From assembly GCA_964628185.1 (NCBI GenBank), contig CAZVLQ010000015.1, forward strand, positions 1 to 52,844: a DNA stretch of 52,844 nt, read 5' to 3'. Every line of letters begins with the position of its first letter. Within the stretch, counting starts at the first letter, position 1. The DNA comes from CAZVLQ01 sp964628185 (lineage in GTDB: Bacteria > Pseudomonadota > Zetaproteobacteria > Mariprofundales > Mariprofundaceae). Below the pieces are notes generated by a model that worked only from the letters and a program-made list of their open reading frames with translations, was not told the DNA's origin and ran no database searches. A program made the position numbers and the translations under genes. Of the stretch, positions 42,030 to 50,457 are shown piece by piece.

Positions 42030-42190
42030 GAACAACTCCTTATTATCCGCCAGTTGCCACGGGTCTGTTGGATCCATGGGGTGCCATCCGTGGCGACGCC
42101 CGGACAAACCGGACAAACCGATTATAGACGAAGCCTTGGAGAAATGACGCCTTTTTCCGGCGACTTGACCCGAACTGGTGCATCACCATA

Positions 42191-42784
42191 ATGCCGCAAC
42201 CTGCTATCGTAGATCGAATGTTAAAAGGCGGCAGGGAGGCTGAACTGGAAAGCACTTTGCAGGTTCTGTTGCAGGATATTCCCCCGGGTGGATGGCAATG
42301 GCACGGCAGTGTCCAGGCGTCCGATTTGCAGGACACGACTTGTGGCCAGGTGGAAGCGTTGCCGACGGGCTGCTCGGATGTAATCTGGGATGCCGCCCTG
42401 GAACGAAAAGGCGACTGTTATCACATGTTCGGCGAATGGCGCCTGCAGACCCGGCGGAAATGCAGCCGCTGCAATAATATTGCCGAAATTACCCTGAGCG
42501 GCAAGGTCATGCGTGATTTTCGCATGCGGATTTGTGCGGAACGCGATGAGGATATATTGCCGCTTCCGGGACGGCTGAACCTGCTTGATGTACTGCGGGA
42601 AGAGATATGGCTTGCCTGGCCGCAGCGTGTGTTATGCAGCCCTGAATGCAGGGGCCTTTGCCCCCATTGCGGAGCCGACCTGAATCGTGCATCTTGCGGC
42701 TGTGATATGGATGACGACGCGCATCCGTTTGCGGCGCTGAAAAAGCTGAAGTTGAAAGAACCGGGCGGAAGGCCCGACCCTTAA
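42191..42784 (+). CDS. yceD: YceD/DUF177 family protein
   Basis: Gene linked to 23S rRNA accumulation, found ahead of rpmF in most bacteria. The 197-residue product has the zinc-type cysteines CSRC (about residue 93) and a C-terminal CSPECRGLCPHCGADLNRASCGCD cluster. The ending HPFAALKKLKLK is family typical. The start at 42191 keeps VDRMLKGGREAELESTL, which matches the family opening. A TTGACC box at 42165 lies too close to give a normal leader. It is first in the rpmF-fab operon. Confidence 0.88.
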   Translation: MPQPAIVDRMLKGGREAELESTLQVLLQDIPPGGWQWHGSVQASDLQDTTCGQVEALPTGCSDVIWDAALERKGDCYHMFGEWRLQTRRKCSRCNNIAEITLSGKVMRDFRMRICAERDEDILPLPGRLNLLDVLREEIWLAWPQRVLCSPECRGLCPHCGADLNRASCGCDMDDDAHPFAALKKLKLKEPGGRPDP

Positions 42785-42800
42785 GAACAGGAGTAAAAAG

Positions 42801-42983
42801 ATGGCAGTTCCAAAGAGAAAAACAAGCACTTCCAAGCGTAATATGCGCCGCGCACATGATGCAATCGGCGTTTCCGCAATGAGTGAATGCCCGAATTGTG
42901 GTGAAATGATGCGTCCGCATCACGCATGTCCAGGCTGCGGTCATTACAAAGGCCGCGAGGTCATAGCGAAAGACAACGCCTGA
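42801..42983 (+). CDS. rpmF: 50S ribosomal protein L32
   Basis: A 60-residue ribosomal protein with the classic start MAVPKRKTSTSKRNMRRAH and a zinc ribbon CPNCGEMMRPHHACPGCGHYKGREV (CxxC...CxxC). The ATG is preceded by AGGAG. It lies 16 bases after yceD and 31 before plsX. Confidence 0.98.
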   Translation: MAVPKRKTSTSKRNMRRAHDAIGVSAMSECPNCGEMMRPHHACPGCGHYKGREVIAKDNA

Positions 42984-43014
42984 TGCCTTCCGCGGAACCG
43001 GGAAGGAGACGGAT

Positions 43015-44016
43015 GTGACCCGTATCCTGGTGGACGGACACGGCGGCGATGCAGCACCAGAGGCTGTCATTGAGGCTCTCGGTCAAATCCTGGGCGGTGC
43101 AAATGGACTGAAGCTCGGTATTGTCGGGCAACCTGAGGTCCTTACGCCTGCTCTCAGGGCGGGTGGGATTGCAGAGAAGGTCGAGCTTGTTCCCGCCACT
43201 CAGACGATCGATATGTGTGAATCTCCCGCCGTGGCCCTGAGGCGCAAGAAAGATTCCTCCATTCACGTCGGCGCTCGTAAGGTGCGTGACAAGCACTGGG
43301 ATGCCTTTGTCAGCGCCGGCAATACCGGCGCCCTGATGGCGATCTCCAAGATAATTCTCAAGATGCTGCCGGGCGTGGACCGTCCGGCCATTGCGTCCGT
43401 GATTCCGGCCATAGGCGGTTGCACGCTGCTGCTGGATTCCGGTGCAAATGTAGAGTGCTCTTCCGAGAACCTCGTGCAGTTTGCCGTCATGGGCTCCTGT
43501 TACATGCAGGCGACCGAGAACATCGATTCGCCACGTATCGGCCTGCTGAATATCGGTGCTGAGGCCATAAAGGGAACCGATGTGGTCAAGGTGGCAGCTG
43601 CATCGCTTGAGCAGACGGACCTTAATTTTATTGGCAATGTTGAGGGAACGGACATCTTCATGGATACGGTGGATGTCGTGGTTTGTGACGGGTTTGTGGG
43701 AAATGTGGCGCTCAAGGCCATGGAAGGCGCGGCCCACTTCATTCTGCATCATTTGCGTCATGAACTGAGCGGAAGCCTGAGCGCCAGGACCGGCATGCTG
43801 CTGAGCAGAGGTGCAATTCGGCGTTTCAAATCCGACATTGATCCCGCCGAACATAACGGCGCTCCCTTGCTGGGGCTGAACGGAATCGTGGTTAAAAGTC
43901 ACGGCTCGGCCGACGCGCGCGCCTTTGCCAATGCGGTTATGGGGGCCAGACGCGAAATTGAGGCGGGCCTGAGCAGTCGCATCATTAAAGCCATGAATCA
44001 GTGGGTGACGGACTGA
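43015..44016 (+). CDS. plsX: phosphate acyltransferase PlsX
   Basis: Converts acyl-ACP to acyl-phosphate for phospholipid synthesis. The 333-residue product has VDGHGGDAAPEAVI at the start (the usual form is D-x-M-G-G-D, so Met is His here), SAGNTGALMA, PAIASVIPAIGG, LLNIGAEAIKGTDVVK and FVGNVALKAMEG. The start is GTG 43015, 11 bases after GGAG. Its stop shares a base with the fabH ATG (TGATG). Confidence 0.96.
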   Translation: MTRILVDGHGGDAAPEAVIEALGQILGGANGLKLGIVGQPEVLTPALRAGGIAEKVELVPATQTIDMCESPAVALRRKKDSSIHVGARKVRDKHWDAFVSAGNTGALMAISKIILKMLPGVDRPAIASVIPAIGGCTLLLDSGANVECSSENLVQFAVMGSCYMQATENIDSPRIGLLNIGAEAIKGTDVVKVAAASLEQTDLNFIGNVEGTDIFMDTVDVVVCDGFVGNVALKAMEGAAHFILHHLRHELSGSLSARTGMLLSRGAIRRFKSDIDPAEHNGAPLLGLNGIVVKSHGSADARAFANAVMGARREIEAGLSSRIIKAMNQWVTD

Positions 44017-45017
44017 TGCCACGAAACGTGCATATCACCGGCGTGGGTGGATATCTCCCCGAGCGAGTGCTAGCCAACCGGGATCTCGAATCCATTGTGG
44101 ACACCACGGACGCCTGGATATTCGAGCGTACCGGCATCCGGGAACGGCATATCATCGCGGAGAATCAACATACATCCGATCTTGCCGTGGAAGCGGCAAG
44201 ACAGGCGCTGGAGAATGCCGGATTGTCCGCATCGGATATGGATGCACTGGTGGTAGCAACCACGACGCCGGACATGATCTTTCCTTCCACAGCCGCCATT
44301 GTTCAGGCCAAGCTGGGCACGGCGGGATTTCCGGTCTGGGATATCCAGGCGGTATGCTCGGGTTTTGTCTACGGCCTGGCGCAAATTACCGCTATGATAC
44401 AGGCGGGTATGTTCAATCGCGTGCTTTTGATCGGGGCTGAATCCATGTCCCGCATCCTGGACTGGAAGGACCGCTCGACATGCGTACTGTTTGGCGATGG
44501 CGCCGGCGCCGTGGTACTTGAATACCGTGAGGAGCGGGGGGGTGTGATCGGTTCCGTACTGCACGCGGACGGCTCCCACCGTCCCCTGCTGATGGCGGAG
44601 CATCCGCACCCGGGCGCAAGCCCTGATATGCCGGACATGACTGTCGATGCGGCGGGCGTCGCCGCCATTGAAATGCGCGGCAACGAAGTCTTTCGTATCG
44701 CGGTCGGCAAGCTGGAGGAGGTTGTCGGAGAGGTGCTGGCGAACTGTGATTATGAGCCATCCGATGTGGACTGGCTGATTCCTCACCAGGCCAATATCCG
44801 TATCATCCATGCGACGGCCAGAAAACTGAAGCTGGCGCTGGAACGCATCGCCGTCACGGTGGACAGGCATGCCAATACTTCGTCCGCCAGCGTGCCGCTC
44901 GCATTGAACAGCTATTATCGGGAAGGAAAACTCAATAAGGGGCAGTTGTTGCTGTTCGAGGCCTTCGGCGCCGGTTTTGTCTGGGGCGCGAATCTTTTGC
45001 GCTGGACGAAGGAGTAG
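44016..45017 (+). CDS. fabH: 3-oxoacyl-ACP synthase III (FabH)
   Basis: The starter condensing enzyme that joins acetyl-CoA to malonyl-ACP. The catalytic triad can be placed: Cys in VWDIQAVCSGFVYGLAQ (about residue 115), His in WLIPHQANIRII and Asn in DRHANTSSASVPLAL. The start RNVHITGVGGYLPERVLANRDLES and DAWIFERTGIRERHI are typical. ATG 44016 overlaps the plsX stop; the frame start at 44001 lies inside plsX. Confidence 0.97.
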   Translation: MPRNVHITGVGGYLPERVLANRDLESIVDTTDAWIFERTGIRERHIIAENQHTSDLAVEAARQALENAGLSASDMDALVVATTTPDMIFPSTAAIVQAKLGTAGFPVWDIQAVCSGFVYGLAQITAMIQAGMFNRVLLIGAESMSRILDWKDRSTCVLFGDGAGAVVLEYREERGGVIGSVLHADGSHRPLLMAEHPHPGASPDMPDMTVDAAGVAAIEMRGNEVFRIAVGKLEEVVGEVLANCDYEPSDVDWLIPHQANIRIIHATARKLKLALERIAVTVDRHANTSSASVPLALNSYYREGKLNKGQLLLFEAFGAGFVWGANLLRWTKE

Positions 45018-45020
45018 GGC

Positions 45021-45965
45021 TTGATCGCATTCCTGTTTCCGGGCCAGGGCTCCCAGTCCCAGGGTATGCTGGGTGATTTCATGCAGGCCGAGACGATTGT
45101 GGCCGATACCTTTGCGGAAGCCTCGGATATCCTTGGCTACGACATGGCAGGACTTGTCCGGGAGAATCCGCGGAACAGACTTAACCGCACGGAATACACC
45201 CAGCCCGCACTGCTTACGGCTTCCACGGCCCTGCTCCGTCTGTGGCGCCGGAAGGGTGGGGCGCAGGCCGCTCACGTGGCCGGACACAGTCTGGGTGAAT
45301 ATTCCGCCCTGGTTGCCGCCGGCAGCATGGCGTTTTCCAACGCGGTGGCGCTGGTGGCGTTCCGGGGCAATGCCATGCGCGATGCAGTACCGGAAGGTGC
45401 GGGCAGGATGGCGGCGATTCTGGGTTTGCAGGATGCGCGTGTACAATCCCTGTGCGCCGAGGCATCAACGGATACGGGAAAAGTCTGGCCGGCCAATTAC
45501 AACTGCCCCGGGCAGGTTGTGGTGGCCGGGCATGCCGCTGCCGTAGACCGGTTGATGGTGCTGGCTACAGCCGCTGGCGCACGACGCACACTGACCCTGC
45601 AGGTGAGCGCGCCTTCACATACGCCATTAATGGGTCCGGCGGCGGATGCCATACGGGAGCGCTTGCGGGATGTTGAGCTGAAGGCGCCGGAAATACCGGT
45701 GTGGAGCAATGCCATGGCCGCGCCCATGCAGGATGTGACGGCTATTCGTACGGCTCTGGTGCGTCAGTTAACAGCGCCGGTGCGATGGACGGAGATTATT
45801 CAGAAGATGCATCAGGCCGGTGTGAAAAACGCCGTGGAAATGGGCTCCGGCAAGGTACTGGGCGGTATCGTGCGTCGTATTGAGCGGGATATTGGGGTGT
45901 TTGCCGTTGATACGCCCGCGGACATGGCAAAAGCCATGGAACAACTTTCGGGAGAGCAGGCATGA
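45021..45965 (+). CDS. fabD: malonyl-CoA:ACP transacylase FabD
   Basis: Loads malonyl groups on ACP. The opening IAFLFPGQGSQSQGML, the active-site GHSLGEYSALVAAG (nucleophilic Ser about residue 92), ANYNCPGQVVVAGH and the His in SAPSHTPLMGPAAD are all present. The length is 314. The start is a TTG three bases after the fabH stop. The stop overlaps fabG by four bases. Confidence 0.97.
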   Translation: MIAFLFPGQGSQSQGMLGDFMQAETIVADTFAEASDILGYDMAGLVRENPRNRLNRTEYTQPALLTASTALLRLWRRKGGAQAAHVAGHSLGEYSALVAAGSMAFSNAVALVAFRGNAMRDAVPEGAGRMAAILGLQDARVQSLCAEASTDTGKVWPANYNCPGQVVVAGHAAAVDRLMVLATAAGARRTLTLQVSAPSHTPLMGPAADAIRERLRDVELKAPEIPVWSNAMAAPMQDVTAIRTALVRQLTAPVRWTEIIQKMHQAGVKNAVEMGSGKVLGGIVRRIERDIGVFAVDTPADMAKAMEQLSGEQA

Positions 45966-46705
45966 ATCAGACAACGAATGTTGCGCTGGTCACCGGCGCC
46001 AGCAGGGGGATCGGCTTTGCTATTGCCGATAAACTGGCCAGCCTTGGCTACAGGCTGGCCATTTGTGGTACCCGCGATGACACCATCAGGCAGGCGGCGG
46101 ACAGGCTGGTGGCGCAACACAAAACGGATATAAGAGCTGCGGCGGTGGATGTGTCGGACAAGGATGCAATCCAGTCATTCGTTCGTGATACGGCCGGGAC
46201 ATTCGGCAGGCTGGATGTGCTGGTAAACAATGCCGGTATCGCGCGCGATAATATCTCCATGCGCATGAAGCAGGAGGAATGGCAACAGGTGCTGGATACC
46301 AATCTGTCGTCCGTATTCTACGCATCCCAGGTGGCGCTTAAAGCCATGATGAAGGCCCGCTACGGCCGTATCATCAACATATCCTCGGTCGTGGCTTCCA
46401 TGGGCAATCCCGGCCAGCTGAATTATTGCGCCAGCAAGGGAGGCATTGATGCCATGACTCGTTCTCTGGCCAGGGAAGTCGGTTCCCGTGGTATCACCGT
46501 AAATGCGGTGGCGCCGGGGTTTATTGCCACGGACATGACGGCGGAACTGGGGGATGAGGCGCGGAAAAATCTCACCGACCAGGTGCCGCTGGGCCGGCTT
46601 GGCCAGCCGGCGGATGTCGCCGGTGCCGTTGCCTTTCTGGCCAGCGATTCGGCCGCCTATATTACGGGCCAGATTTTGCACGTTAACGGTGGCATGTATA
46701 TGTAA
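45962..46705 (+). CDS. fabG: 3-oxoacyl-ACP reductase FabG
   Basis: An NADPH-dependent short-chain dehydrogenase. The Rossmann motif VTGASRGIGFAIAD is at residues 10-23, then LVNNAGIARDN, and the catalytic Ser-Tyr-Lys in NISSVVASMGNPGQLNYCASKGG. The C-terminus is ITGQILHVNGGMYM. The 247 residues fit the family. It is coupled to fabD by a 4-base overlap and separated from acpP by 115 bases that hold a hairpin. Confidence 0.97.
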   Translation: MNQTTNVALVTGASRGIGFAIADKLASLGYRLAICGTRDDTIRQAADRLVAQHKTDIRAAAVDVSDKDAIQSFVRDTAGTFGRLDVLVNNAGIARDNISMRMKQEEWQQVLDTNLSSVFYASQVALKAMMKARYGRIINISSVVASMGNPGQLNYCASKGGIDAMTRSLAREVGSRGITVNAVAPGFIATDMTAELGDEARKNLTDQVPLGRLGQPADVAGAVAFLASDSAAYITGQILHVNGGMYM

Positions 46706-46746
46706 TACCGATGCTCGTGGATGGACTGAATATTTATGAATGCCGT

Positions 46747-46773
46747 GTCTTGCAATAGCGGCTTGTGCAAGAC
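46747..46773 (+). terminator. hairpin between fabG and acpP (attenuator candidate)
   Basis: An 8-bp perfect stem GTCTTGCA/TGCAAGAC with an 11-nt loop, followed eight bases later by TATGAT, a possible -10 box for acpP. There is no T-run, so partial termination or a 5' RNA structure are both possible. acpP is usually expressed far more than fabG. Confidence 0.35.
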
Positions 46774-46820
46774 GACAGGCTATGATAGAAGCCGCATCAA
46801 TCCGAAGCAGGGAGGACTGA

Positions 46821-47060
46821 ATGTCTGCAGAAATTGAAGCCAAGGTTATCAAGATTGTTGCCGATCAACTGAACGTTGATGAAAGTGAGATCAATCCCGA
46901 CTCTTCCTTTGTGGATGATCTGGGCGCCGATTCGCTGGATACGGTCGAGCTGGTCATGGCGTTTGAGGAAGAATTCGGCATTGAAATTCCGGATGAGGAT
47001 GCCGAGAAGATTCAAAGCGTACAGAACGCCATCGATTATATCGCCGCCAAGGCCGAATAG
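46821..47060 (+). CDS. acpP: acyl carrier protein
   Basis: The 79-residue acidic carrier of growing acyl chains. The phosphopantetheine Ser is in LGADSLDTVELVMAFEEEFG (DSL motif, about residue 38). The start follows GGAGGA. The six-base gap to fabF shows co-transcription. Confidence 0.98.
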   Translation: MSAEIEAKVIKIVADQLNVDESEINPDSSFVDDLGADSLDTVELVMAFEEEFGIEIPDEDAEKIQSVQNAIDYIAAKAE

Positions 47061-47066
47061 AAGCCG

Positions 47067-48311
47067 ATGTCACGACGCGTGGTCGTGACCGGTATCGGGT
47101 TGGTAACGCCGCTCGGTACAGGTACTGAAAAAACCTGGGGAAATCTCATTGCCGGAAAATCCGGCATCAGGCGCATTACGCGCTTTGACGCCGTGGCTGC
47201 CGGCATGCCCTGCACCATTGCCGGTGAAGTGCCGGATTTTAATGTTGAAGACTGGATAAACCGGAAAGATGCCCGCAAGATGGACACGTTTATCCAGTAT
47301 GGCATTGCCGCGGCGCAGATGGCCCTGGCAAAGTCCGGGTTTGATATTTCCGAGGAAAACGCCAACCGCGTGGGTGTCGTGATTGGTGCCGGCATAGGCG
47401 GTCTGCCGGCGATTGAAACAACGGTACGTGCCTACGATGCCGGCGGCCCCAGGAAAATTTCGCCTTTTTTTATCACCCGTTCCATTATCAATATGACCTC
47501 GGGCTGGGTTTCCATGCTGACGGGAGCCAAGGGACCGAATTCGGCGACGGTCACCGCCTGCGCTACGGGTACGCATGCCATCGGCGATGCCTATGAAATC
47601 ATTCGTCGCGGACAGGCGGATGCCATGATCGCCGGCGGCGCCGAGTCCTGTGTATGTACGACCGGTATCGGTGGTTTTTGTGCCGCCAAGGCGCTTTCCA
47701 CCCGTAATGACGAGCCGGAGCGGGCCTCGCGTCCCTGGGATGTGGATCGTGACGGCTTTATACTGAGTGAAGGTTCAGGTGTACTGATGCTGGAGTCACT
47801 TGATTCCGCCAGCGGGCGTGGCGCCGAGATTGTTGCCGAGGTAGCGGGTTATGGCATGTCCGGCGACGCCTATCATATTACGGCGCCGGCGCCGTGCGGC
47901 GAGGGCGGGGCGCGCTGCATGCGGGCGGCTCTCGATTCCGCACAGATGAATCCCGGGGATATCGACTATGTCAATGCGCATGGCACTTCGACACCGGCCG
48001 GAGACCTTGGGGAAGCGCAGGGCATCAAGTCCGTGTTCGGCGCCCACGCCAGCAGGCTGATGGTTTCATCCACGAAATCCATGACCGGCCATCTGCTGGG
48101 TGCGGCAGGCGGTGTGGAAGCGGCGTTTTCAGCCCTGGCAGTTTACCACGGCGTTGTGCCGCCAACGATTAATCTGGATCATCAGGATCCGGAATGTGAT
48201 CTGGACTTTGTACCCCACACGGCCCGCGATGCCAACCTTCGCGCCGTTATTTCCAATTCATTCGGCTTCGGTGGCACAAACGCCTCCCTGCTTCTGAAGA
48301 AGTTCAGTTAG
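47067..48311 (+). CDS. fabF: 3-oxoacyl-ACP synthase II (FabF)
   Basis: The elongation condensing enzyme. The Cys-His-His triad is in SATVTACATGTHAIGDA (about residue 165), YVNAHGTSTPAGDLGE and KSMTGHLLGAAGGVEA. The N-terminal RVVVTGIGLVTPLGTGTEKTW is typical and the length is 414. Last of the tightly packed fab genes; a 145-base gap without recognisable genes follows before pabB. Confidence 0.97.
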   Translation: MSRRVVVTGIGLVTPLGTGTEKTWGNLIAGKSGIRRITRFDAVAAGMPCTIAGEVPDFNVEDWINRKDARKMDTFIQYGIAAAQMALAKSGFDISEENANRVGVVIGAGIGGLPAIETTVRAYDAGGPRKISPFFITRSIINMTSGWVSMLTGAKGPNSATVTACATGTHAIGDAYEIIRRGQADAMIAGGAESCVCTTGIGGFCAAKALSTRNDEPERASRPWDVDRDGFILSEGSGVLMLESLDSASGRGAEIVAEVAGYGMSGDAYHITAPAPCGEGGARCMRAALDSAQMNPGDIDYVNAHGTSTPAGDLGEAQGIKSVFGAHASRLMVSSTKSMTGHLLGAAGGVEAAFSALAVYHGVVPPTINLDHQDPECDLDFVPHTARDANLRAVISNSFGFGGTNASLLLKKFS

Positions 48312-48456
48312 TCTCTTACCCGCAAAACATGATGCAAAAACGTGAATACATGCGAATGAACGCCAATAAAGGGAAAGATGCGTAAAATAATTCCCTGTCT
48401 GGTTTCGACAACGCCGGCTTAGGACCTGTCGTCAATTACCGCAGCACAACACCGGC

Positions 48457-49788
48457 ATGAAGCCGATGGCCCCGCATTACCGCAAGATATCCTGGCCGGA
48501 AAAGCTGAACGGTGCGTATGAATGCTTTGCCGCCCAGCCCCGGCAATTTTCCGCCATACTGGAAGATCCAACCGGGAAGGGAACGGCATGGCTGGCTTCA
48601 CGGCAGGGTAAATCATTCTGTTTTGATGAGCACTCCGGCGAGTCTACGGATATTTTCACGGCATGGAGAAACATCCTTTTCTCCTTGAAGGTTGATCCTG
48701 ATATTGTCGGTATCCGCTGCCTGCTATACGCGGCTTACGAAGCCGCGGGGCTGATTGAGCGGCTGCCGGAAGCCGGAAGCCGACCGGGTCCGTTGCTGTA
48801 TCTGCTGTTACCGGACTGGAGCATGGGTTTTGACCGCCGGCATCGGTGCATCCATCTGTGCTCTACAAAGGGTGAGCAGATGCTGGATACGCTGGAAGTG
48901 ATGCTCGGGCGGACTCATCCATCAATGGATATGCCTGAGCCCGTCATGAAAAATGTCCACGGGGGAGATGCCGCCACATATATAGCGGCGGTTCGGCGGG
49001 TCAGGGAATACATTCGGGCCGGGGATGTCTTTCAGGCCAATATCGCCCGGTTCTGGCAGACTGATTTTCCCGATGGTCTGGGACCAAGCCTGTTTGGCCG
49101 TTTGCGCCGGGTCAATCCGGCGCCTTTCTCGGGCTGGATGCATATCGAAAGCGGGCAAGGGCCGATGCAGATCATTTCCGCCTCGCCGGAACGCCTGTTT
49201 CGTCTGGACCGGGACGGATGGCTGGAAACCCGGCCCATTGCCGGTACGCGTAGACGTGGTACGGGAGAAGGAGACCTTGCACTGCGAAAAGAGATGTTGC
49301 TGTCGGAAAAGGAAAGGGCCGAGCATATTATGCTGGTGGACCTGGAGCGCAATGATCTGGGGCGGGTGTGCCGGCCCGGCACGGTGGAAGTCAATGAGCG
49401 TATGACGGTGGAGTCCTACGCCACGGTGCAGCATATTGTCTCCAATGTGCGCGGACGACTGGCTAAGGAAAGAGATATGATAGATATTTTCCGGGCTATG
49501 TTCCCCGGCGGCACGATTACGGGCTGCCCCAAAGTGCGCTGCATGGAAATTATTCACGAGCTGGAAGGGCGGGCGAGGGGACCCTACACCGGAGGCATCG
49601 CCTTGATGACATGGAACGGCGCAGTTGACATGAATATTCTTATCCGCACGTTCTGGCTGTACCAGGGGAGACTGAACTGGGCCGCGGGTGCGGGCATTGT
49701 CGCCGATTCCGAGCCTTCCTTTGAACTTGCCGAAACGGAGCACAAGGCCGCGGGGCTGATGCGCGTATTCGGCCCGGATTTTTTGTGA
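48457..49788 (+). CDS. pabB: aminodeoxychorismate synthase component I (PabB)
   Basis: Converts chorismate with ammonia from PabA to aminodeoxychorismate for folate. The chorismate-binding signatures are YIAAVRRVREYIRAGDVFQANIAR, IISASPERLFRLD, ETRPIAGTRRRG, EKERAEHIMLVDLERNDLGRVC and FPGGTITGCPKVRCMEII. The start at ATG 48457 or the ATG at 48466 cannot be separated. Gammaproteobacteria often have pabC at this place after fabF; pabB here is a variation of the same folate link. Confidence 0.92.
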   Translation: MKPMAPHYRKISWPEKLNGAYECFAAQPRQFSAILEDPTGKGTAWLASRQGKSFCFDEHSGESTDIFTAWRNILFSLKVDPDIVGIRCLLYAAYEAAGLIERLPEAGSRPGPLLYLLLPDWSMGFDRRHRCIHLCSTKGEQMLDTLEVMLGRTHPSMDMPEPVMKNVHGGDAATYIAAVRRVREYIRAGDVFQANIARFWQTDFPDGLGPSLFGRLRRVNPAPFSGWMHIESGQGPMQIISASPERLFRLDRDGWLETRPIAGTRRRGTGEGDLALRKEMLLSEKERAEHIMLVDLERNDLGRVCRPGTVEVNERMTVESYATVQHIVSNVRGRLAKERDMIDIFRAMFPGGTITGCPKVRCMEIIHELEGRARGPYTGGIALMTWNGAVDMNILIRTFWLYQGRLNWAAGAGIVADSEPSFELAETEHKAAGLMRVFGPDFL

Positions 49789-49795
49789 ACAGTCA

Positions 49796-50413
49796 ATGAA
49801 TGTACGGAAAAATATGGGGCCAAACCGCTTCCTGCGTATCATCAACCGCATCTATTGCCGTTTATGGCACCGGCAGTCCGAACGGATCCGTATCTTACCT
49901 GACGGGCCGCTGATCCTGGTCGGCAATCACCGCTCCGGCCTGGATCCGCTGCTCGTGCTCGCGGCGGTCAATCGCCCCCTTTGCTTCCTGATGGCCCGGG
50001 AATATTACCGGCGTATGTGGTATCTGCGCTGGCTGTTTCATCTCGGGGGGGCGATTCCGGTTAACCCCGGCGGTGCTAATCGCCATGCACTTGCTGCCGC
50101 CATCGAAGCCGTGCAGTGTGGAAATGCCCTGTGCCTTTTCCCTGAAGGCGAGGCGAATCCCGACGTACCGCTACAACGAGTCTTACCCGGCGCCGTCATC
50201 CTGGCCATGGAAAGCGGTGCCCCGATCCTCCCGTTTCGCGTCACCGGTGTCTGGCCGTTTGACCACCGGCACATCTGGCGCGCATTTTTTCGTCGTGGCC
50301 GGGCATCCGTTCACTTTGGCGAACCAATCCATTTGCCGGAGAATGCGTGTGGAAAGAAGGCTGTGCGTTACTGGACGGAAAAGATGAAGCAGGCCATTAT
50401 CGGCATAAAGTAG
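49796..50413 (+). CDS. 1-acyl-sn-glycerol-3-phosphate acyltransferase-like protein (PlsC family)
   Basis: An acyltransferase of 205 residues. The catalytic NHRSGLDPLLVL (H-x4-D) is at about residue 42 and the FPEGEANPD motif at about 119. IPVNPGG and SGAPILPFRVTGVWPF also fit the LPLAT family. It lies eight bases after pabB, so it is probably part of the same transcript. PlsC itself is likely but other glycerophospholipid acyltransferases share the motifs. Confidence 0.87.
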   Translation: MNVRKNMGPNRFLRIINRIYCRLWHRQSERIRILPDGPLILVGNHRSGLDPLLVLAAVNRPLCFLMAREYYRRMWYLRWLFHLGGAIPVNPGGANRHALAAAIEAVQCGNALCLFPEGEANPDVPLQRVLPGAVILAMESGAPILPFRVTGVWPFDHRHIWRAFFRRGRASVHFGEPIHLPENACGKKAVRYWTEKMKQAIIGIK

Positions 50414-50435
50414 AGAGAAAAAACAGGGGAGACAC

Positions 50436-50457
50436 CTTCGTGCAATATCCGGATTAA
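50436..50457. repeat. 3'-end repeat, copy 4 (contains the pilU stop)
   Basis: cttcgtgcaatatccggatt plus AA matches copies at 34, 16463 and 31502. The TAA stop of pilU (50454-50456, minus strand) lies within it, again between convergent genes. Confidence 0.7.

Noticed and set aside
42165..42194. TTGACC-N18-TAATGC as the promoter of yceD
   Set aside because: The -10 would overlap the start codon, so it could not yield the chosen start; kept only as a remark.
44070..45446. 458-codon open frame opposite fabH/fabD, and similar long antisense frames (for example 10809-11930 and 8794-9396)
   Set aside because: They are mirror frames of well-supported genes in GC-rich DNA; no family motifs and no ribosome sites.
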